Assembly (NCBI GenBank): GCA_005779525.1
Contig: SXIZ01000028.1
Span: 1-17,427 of the forward strand
Reading direction: 5' to 3'
DNA: 17,427 nt
Origin: Methylococcaceae bacterium
Lineage (GTDB): Bacteria > Pseudomonadota > Gammaproteobacteria > Methylococcales > Methylomonadaceae
Part shown: positions 16,627 to 17,427 of the stretch, piece after piece
Position numbering within the stretch: the stretch's first letter is position 1
How the letters are laid out: every line of letters starts with the position of its first letter
Program-made: the position numbers and the translations under genes
The notes under the pieces: generated by a model
Seen by the model: only the letters and a program-made list of their open reading frames with translations
What the model was told of the DNA's origin: nothing
Databases searched by the model: none

Positions 16627-16766
16627 GCTGGAATAACTGCGATGTGCTGCGAAATGCTAATTCTGCAGATGTTATAACCTTAATTGCCGTTGGACTCCAG
16701 CAAATACTTGAGAGACAGGGTATTTGAGGCTCGCCACTTGCTTGGCGTCAAAGTGAATACGAGCCG

Positions 16767-16806
16767 CTTGTCCCGCTTCTGGAGATTACACCAGAAGCGG
16801 GGCAAG
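16767..16806 (-). terminator. Long hairpin just after clpB
   Basis: CCCGCTTCTGG (16772-16782) and CCAGAAGCGGG (16791-16801) form a perfect 11-bp stem with an 8-base loop. One mismatch outward, CTTG (16767-16770) pairs with CAAG (16803-16806). It starts 12 bases after the clpB stop codon. It lacks a U-run on the minus strand, so it is a probable terminator or 3'-end protective structure of the clpB message. Confidence 0.6.
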
Positions 16807-16818
16807 TTGAATGAGGAT

Positions 16819-17427
16819 TTATTTCGCTTTGCTAAATACTAAGTTTTCAGCGTCTGCTGTGACTTGGATGGTATCACCTGCAATAAACTCTCCCGCCAAA
16901 ATGGCTTGCGCTAAGGGATTTTCGAGTTGATTTTGAATTGCCCGTTTTAACGGTCTTGCGCCGTAAACGGGATCAAAGCCAGCTTCACCAAGCAGATCTA
17001 AAGCTGCTTCGCTAATGGTAAAATTCAAATCGCGGTTGTGCAAGCGGCTGCGTAAATAGTCGATTTGTACTTTGGAAATCGCCCGAATTTGTTCGCGCCC
17101 TAAAGGATGAAAGACCACGGCTTCATCAATACGGTTGATAAATTCGGGTCGGAAATGTAAACCGACAATGTCCATAACCTCGGCTTTCATTACTTCATAA
17201 TTGGCTTCGCCCGCCAATTCCTGAATACGATCAGAACCCAAGTTAGAGGTCATGACGATCACAGTATTTTTAAAATCCACGGTACGGCCTTGACCATCAG
17301 TCAGGCGTCCATCATCTAAAACTTGCAATAATATGTTGAACACATCTGCATGGGCTTTTTCGATTTCATCCAGTAAGATGACGGAATAGGGTTTGCGGCG
17401 CACAGCCTCCGTGAGATAGCCACCTTC
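16819..17427 (-). CDS. clpB: ATP-dependent chaperone ClpB, C-terminal part (5' end outside window)
   Basis: The 202 visible residues are the end of the second AAA+ module of the ClpB disaggregase, a cytoplasmic hexamer that works with DnaK to rescue aggregated proteins. Reading in from the edge, EGGYLTEAV is followed by the Walker B VILLDEIEKAH, the loop DDGRLTDGQGRTVDF, sensor-1 TSNLGS, the arginine-finger region FRPEFINRIDE and the sensor-2 segment GFDPVYGARPLKRAI. The C-terminal small domain ends FSKAK. The match to the ClpB consensus is close and no damage is seen. A heat-shock promoter would lie outside the window. It is transcribed in the same direction as the VCBS operon but is separated from it by a strong hairpin. 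Confidence 0.97.
   Translation of the reverse strand, partial: EGGYLTEAVRRKPYSVILLDEIEKAHADVFNILLQVLDDGRLTDGQGRTVDFKNTVIVMTSNLGSDRIQELAGEANYEVMKAEVMDIVGLHFRPEFINRIDEAVVFHPLGREQIRAISKVQIDYLRSRLHNRDLNFTISEAALDLLGEAGFDPVYGARPLKRAIQNQLENPLAQAILAGEFIAGDTIQVTADAENLVFSKAK

Larger units (their letters stand above)
16439..16818. other. 380-base intergenic region between clpB and the VCBS operon
   Basis: No protein gene is supported here. Two notable hairpins are present (16587-16622 and 16767-16806), with smaller ones near 16529-16556 (TGCGG/CCGCA) and 16733-16747 (CGCCA/TGGCG). The promoter of the minus-strand operon should lie in the part nearest 16438; I could not find a convincing -35/-10 pair. 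Confidence 0.6.

Overview
The window looks like chromosomal DNA from a Gram-negative bacterium, most likely a gammaproteobacterium. The ClpB, UDP-galactopyranose mutase and YahK-type alcohol dehydrogenase are of proteobacterial type. The extracellular proteins are built from RTX, VCBS, YDG, divergent InlB-B-like and DUF1566 (Lcl C-terminal) modules, a mix I associate with aquatic gammaproteobacteria such as Thiotrichales or Alteromonadales. That finer placement is an inference and was not tested. No tRNA, rRNA, CRISPR array, transposase or phage gene was recognised.

Layout, left half (plus strand). Positions 3-3101 hold the 3' part of a very large adhesin-like gene with YDG repeats, a beta-rich middle, RTX calcium-binding repeats and a DUF4214-like helical segment. 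It is cut by the left edge. A near-consensus -10 box precedes a two-gene pair: glf (3197-4361/3), which makes UDP-galactofuranose, and an acyltransferase-3 membrane protein (4382-5419). This suggests a galactofuranose-containing, acylated surface glycan. Then come a secreted trypsin-like protease with a fibronectin-III-like tail (5516-6589) and a YahK-type NADP-dependent zinc alcohol dehydrogenase (6815-7876), each behind an intergenic region with clear dyad symmetries.

Layout, right half (minus strand). A three-gene set runs from 16438 down to 8123: a 949-residue exported protein with five VCBS-type repeats and a pre-peptidase-C-like region, a 1615-residue exported protein with twelve four-cysteine InlB-B-like repeats and a DUF1566 domain, and a 171-residue exported stand-alone DUF1566 protein. 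The gaps are 62 and 40 bases with no terminator visible between them. This set converges on the alcohol dehydrogenase; the 246-base space between them holds several hairpins. Upstream of it, after a 380-base gap with two strong hairpins, lies the 3' end of clpB, cut by the right edge.

How the genes fit together. Most of the window encodes exported or envelope-modifying products: a giant RTX adhesin, surface sugar synthesis and acylation, a secreted protease, and a candidate cell-surface operon ending in two DUF1566 (C-type-lectin-like) binding modules. No secretion machinery is encoded here, so the exporters must lie elsewhere. The three-gene minus-strand set is the best candidate for an undescribed system. 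Clean four-cysteine repeats, nested repeat duplication and a second stand-alone copy of the putative binding domain all point to an extracellular recognition or attachment apparatus, but its function is not shown by the sequence.
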